From Elusimicrobiales bacterium (GTDB lineage: Bacteria > Elusimicrobiota > Elusimicrobia > Elusimicrobiales > UBA9959), in the NCBI GenBank assembly GCA_026416895.1, contig JAOAEH010000074.1:1-17981 (forward strand): a DNA stretch of 17,981 nt, read 5' to 3'. Shown here one piece after another: positions 16,125 to 17,981 of the stretch (positions within the stretch are counted from its first letter, which is position 1; each line of letters starts with the position of its first letter). The position numbers were made by a program, and so were the translations under genes. Under the pieces are notes generated by a model. That model saw only the letters and a list, made by a program, of their open reading frames with translations, had not been told where the DNA came from and ran no database searches.

Positions 16125-16309
16125 AGAGAAAAGATTTAATAAGGCATTTAAACAAAGAAGGTTGTATTTTGATTAGGGAGGGTGGTAAGTATTCTGTTTT
16201 TATGAATCCCAAAAACAATAAAGAAGTTCCTGTAACAAGACATAATGAGATAGCTGATTTTGCAGCTAAAAAGATATGCAAAGAGCTTGGAATAAATCCA
16301 CCAGATTAA
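16121..16309 (+). CDS. HicA-like dsRBD-fold protein, orphan and with altered catalytic position
   Basis: The 62-residue product resembles HicA mRNA interferases: MKRKDLIRHLNKEGCILIRE, then GGKYSVFMNPKNNKEVPVTR and HNEIADFAAKKICKELGI. HicA toxins adopt a dsRBD-like fold and use one His, normally in a G-(S/N)-H stretch after the first helix. Here the equivalent residue appears to be Tyr24 (GGKYSVF). The PV.RHNEI and AKKICKELG parts are intact. No HicB antitoxin gene lies on either side. A strong AAGGAGGAG site precedes the ATG, which overlaps the upstream stop by four bases. The next gene starts inside its 3' end. A non-toxic RNA-binding or vestigial role is at least as likely as toxicity. Confidence 0.72.
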   Translation: MKRKDLIRHLNKEGCILIREGGKYSVFMNPKNNKEVPVTRHNEIADFAAKKICKELGINPPD

Positions 16310-16680
16310 TTTTTGTATTTTCGATTATATTTACTTCTTGTAGTAGTGTTTTTATAGATATAATAAAAGTATCACCAGATTTAGAGGCTACTAAAAATAT
16401 TGATTTATACACTTCAAGGGAAGAAATAAAAAAACCACACGGTGCTGTTGCTGTTTTGCACAGTCAAAGATTTGATTGTTCTCTAAAACTTCAAAACAGG
16501 ATATTAAAAAAAGCTATATCCATTGCTAAAAAAAATGGTGGTGATGCATTAGTATATTATTTTGATTACAGGGAGAAGGATCTTTATGCTTTACCTGATG
16601 AGAAATGTTATTTTAGTGGATTAGTTATTAAATATTTAACGGATGAAATAGTCAAAAAATATAATATTAAGGTTGAGTAG
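16276..16680 (+). CDS. Predicted lipoprotein of unknown function
   Basis: The 134-residue product has a positively charged start (MQRAWNKSTR), a hydrophobic core (LIFVFSIIF) and a lipobox-like TSC ending at Cys22. It is therefore probably lipid-modified and envelope-anchored. The mature part contains SREEIKKPHGAVAVLHSQRF and a helix ending NGGDALVYYFDY. This outline recalls small envelope lipoproteins of the DUF4156/RcsF-like type, in which a conserved GADA-like turn follows a helix; that comparison is loose. The ATG lies inside the HicA-like gene, overlapping it by 34 bases in another frame, and there is no good ribosome-binding site. No better in-frame start exists before the lipobox. Confidence 0.7.
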   Translation: MQRAWNKSTRLIFVFSIIFTSCSSVFIDIIKVSPDLEATKNIDLYTSREEIKKPHGAVAVLHSQRFDCSLKLQNRILKKAISIAKKNGGDALVYYFDYREKDLYALPDEKCYFSGLVIKYLTDEIVKKYNIKVE

Positions 16681-16688
16681 GTTTTTGC

Positions 16689-16717
16689 TTGAATTTTATA
16701 TAAAAATAATATTAAAT
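16689..16717 (+). promoter_or_regulatory. Weak promoter-like sequence before the small membrane protein
   Basis: TTGAAT at 16689-16694 and TTAAAT at 16712-16717 are separated by 17 bases within a 57-base gap, followed by a strong AGGAGG ribosome-binding site. Both hexamers match sigma-70 consensus only in part, and the DNA is very AT-rich, so chance is a real explanation. It is the only gap of more than 50 bases after the infA leader. Confidence 0.25.
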
Positions 16718-16737
16718 AGAATATATTAGGAGGTTTT

Positions 16738-17034
16738 ATGAAGATTCAAATAAGAAAAATAGATATTTCTTCTATTATATTTTCAGGTTTTAGTGTGACT
16801 CTTTTTTTTGTCTCATTATTTATTGCAATAGTTTCTATTTTTATAACACCAAGCCCTATATGGATAGGAGAATCATTTAAGGCAAAAATTATAGGAGCTT
16901 TTCTTTATACTTTAACTGTATATATTATAACTGTTGCTTATATAACTTTTCTTGCATTTATATATAATTTTCTTGTGGGAGTTGTAGGAGTTAAAGGTAT
17001 AAAGGTTGATATAGAAGAAGTGGAAGAAACCTAA
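16738..17034 (+). CDS. Small two-helix membrane protein, DUF3566-like
   Basis: The 98-residue protein has a cytoplasmic-looking basic start (MKIQIRKIDISSIIFSGF), a first membrane helix at about residues 13-36, a short loop (TPSPIWIGESFKAK), and a second helix at about 49-82. It ends with a charged tail (VDIEEVEET). The RKIDISSI opening, two helices and final helix with YNFLVGVVGVKGI resemble DUF3566 and similar short proteins of unknown function found in many bacteria. That is an outline match only. A textbook AGGAGG site seven bases before the ATG supports the start. It lies upstream of the two response-regulator genes. Confidence 0.72.
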   Translation: MKIQIRKIDISSIIFSGFSVTLFFVSLFIAIVSIFITPSPIWIGESFKAKIIGAFLYTLTVYIITVAYITFLAFIYNFLVGVVGVKGIKVDIEEVEET

Positions 17035-17057
17035 TTTTTATTTTAAAGGGAGATAAA

Positions 17058-17825
17058 ATGGTAAAGATAAATATACTTTTTGCATCTAAAGATTTTATTA
17101 AAACATCGCTTCTTATAGAGATGATTAAAAGAAATGGATATAATTTAATTACGGTGACTAAATATAATGATGTATTATCTATTTTGGAGGATAGAAATAT
17201 AGATTTACTTATGATTTCTCAAGAACTTGAGGATATAAATGGTTTAGTCTTGCTTAAGAATATACGAAATTCAAAATACAAAGATTTGCCTGTTATTGCA
17301 GTAGTAGAATCTTCAACTGCTATTGTTGAAAATATTCCACGTGAAATATCTTCTGATTTATTTTTTTCATATGGTTCTACTCCAAAAAGTAGGCAAGAAA
17401 GCAATTTAATTACCTACAAACTTGCTTTTTTTCAACTTGGAGCAGATGAGTGCTTGTTTTATGATCAAGATTTGCATGAAAGTCTTGCAAGAATAAAAGC
17501 TGTTGTAAGAAGAATTATTCCAAAACATTCTCAAGAAGTTATAAAGGTTAATGAGATAGAACTCGATATGGCAAGTTATACTGTTAAAGTTGCTGGAAAG
17601 GAAATAAAGGTAACTGCAAAAGAATTTGACCTTTTGTATGTTTTTTTAAGCTCTCCCAATAGAGTTCTTTCAAGACCATATTTACTTGAAAGGATTTGGG
17701 GGTTTAATTATTTTGGTTCTCCACGAACTGTTGATGTGCATATAAGAAGACTTAGAGCAAAACTTGGTAAAGCTGCAAAATATATTCACACAGTTTCTTG
17801 TGTAGGATATAAATTTATACCTTAA
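17058..17825 (+). CDS. OmpR/PhoB-type response regulator with degenerate receiver
   Basis: The 255-residue product has a C-terminal winged-helix DNA-binding domain of the OmpR/PhoB type (about 160-255: LTAKEFDLL-like VTAKEFDLLYVF, SRPYLLERIWG, RTVDVHIRRLRAKLG, VGYKF). The N-terminal receiver-like domain has lost the usual active-site residues. The acidic pair after the first strand is Ser10-Lys11 instead of Asp-Asp, the phospho-acceptor position is Ser54 (DLLMISQE), the conserved Thr/Ser is Val83 and the Lys is Tyr135. Residues about 85-122 form an insertion compared with the normal receiver. It is therefore probably not controlled by phosphorylation at the usual Asp. The gene is followed ten bases later by a second regulator with its visible acidic residues canonical. 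Confidence 0.9.
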   Translation: MVKINILFASKDFIKTSLLIEMIKRNGYNLITVTKYNDVLSILEDRNIDLLMISQELEDINGLVLLKNIRNSKYKDLPVIAVVESSTAIVENIPREISSDLFFSYGSTPKSRQESNLITYKLAFFQLGADECLFYDQDLHESLARIKAVVRRIIPKHSQEVIKVNEIELDMASYTVKVAGKEIKVTAKEFDLLYVFLSSPNRVLSRPYLLERIWGFNYFGSPRTVDVHIRRLRAKLGKAAKYIHTVSCVGYKFIP

Positions 17826-17835
17826 TGGAGGAATA

Positions 17836-17981
17836 ATGGAAAGAAAGATTCTTATTGTAGATGATGATGCTAATTTAAGAGAAAGTTTAAGTGAATCTTT
17901 GGAGTTGGAGGGATTTAAATGTTTTGAAGCTAAAAACTCTAAGGAAGCAATAGAACTTGTGAAAAAATATGTACCTGATGT
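17836..17981 (+). CDS. Response regulator, N-terminal part (partial)
   Basis: The gene runs off the window after 48 full codons. It begins MERKILIVDDDANLRESL and continues to VKKYVPDV. The acidic triplet Asp-Asp-Asp at residues 9-11 is the canonical Mg2+-binding site of a receiver domain, and the phospho-acceptor Asp should lie a few codons beyond the edge. The ATG follows GGAGGAATA. The output domain is not visible, so it may be a DNA-binding regulator or a single-domain receiver. It lies ten bases after the degenerate OmpR-type regulator, so the pair is probably co-transcribed. Confidence 0.88.
   Translation, partial: MERKILIVDDDANLRESLSESLELEGFKCFEAKNSKEAIELVKKYVPD

Noticed and set aside
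16121..16309. A complete HicAB toxin-antitoxin module
   Set aside because: Only a HicA-like gene is present. The flanking genes are a secreted protein and a lipoprotein with no HicB features, and the catalytic His position is not His.

Overview
The window is very AT-rich DNA, with GC well under one third by eye. All supported genes lie on the + strand and are packed almost without gaps. It suggests a low-GC, rod-shaped, probably diderm bacterium. It carries MreBCD, PBP2 and RodA for side-wall growth, a bifunctional PBP1A, an AMIN-type N-acetylmuramoyl-L-alanine amidase, glutamate racemase, and a lipoprotein. I cannot name the phylum from this alone. A deep-branching Gram-negative group such as Elusimicrobiota or a spirochaete-like lineage is a weak guess.

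Region 1 (1-2605) holds the 3' end of tuf (EF-Tu), rpsJ (S10) and a class A penicillin-binding protein. In most bacteria rpsJ opens the long S10 ribosomal operon, but here the PBP1A gene overlaps its stop codon, so the operon is broken at this point. Region 2 (2606-5883) has a 122-base spacer with a hairpin and a promoter-like -10 element. It is followed by the alpha-operon set infA-rpmJ-rpsM-rpsK-rpsD-rpoA-rplQ, without secY, adk or map in front. Region 3 (5880-11333) continues directly into mreB-mreC-mreD-mrdA-rodA, with overlapping or near-abutting genes. Translation, transcription and elongasome genes therefore form what looks like one co-directional array.

Region 4 (11330-15654) has a stand-alone DUF2344 protein, ribonuclease G/E, a secreted amidase and glutamate racemase (murI). 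Region 5 (15666-17981) is the least ordinary part. It has a secreted Thr/Gln/Lys-rich protein, a HicA-like small protein without a HicB partner and with the usual catalytic His position occupied by Tyr, a lipoprotein overlapping it, a small two-helix membrane protein, an OmpR-type regulator whose receiver domain has lost its phosphorylation residues, and the start of a second regulator whose visible acidic residues are canonical.

Functionally, most of the window links protein synthesis (EF-Tu, IF-1, S10, S13, S11, S4, L36, L17, RNA polymerase alpha, RNase G) to envelope growth (murI precursor supply, PBP1A/PBP2/RodA polymerisation, MreBCD positioning, amidase remodelling). I saw no tRNA, rRNA, CRISPR array, insertion sequence or clear long repeat. 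The best candidate for undescribed biology is the 15666-17981 cluster.
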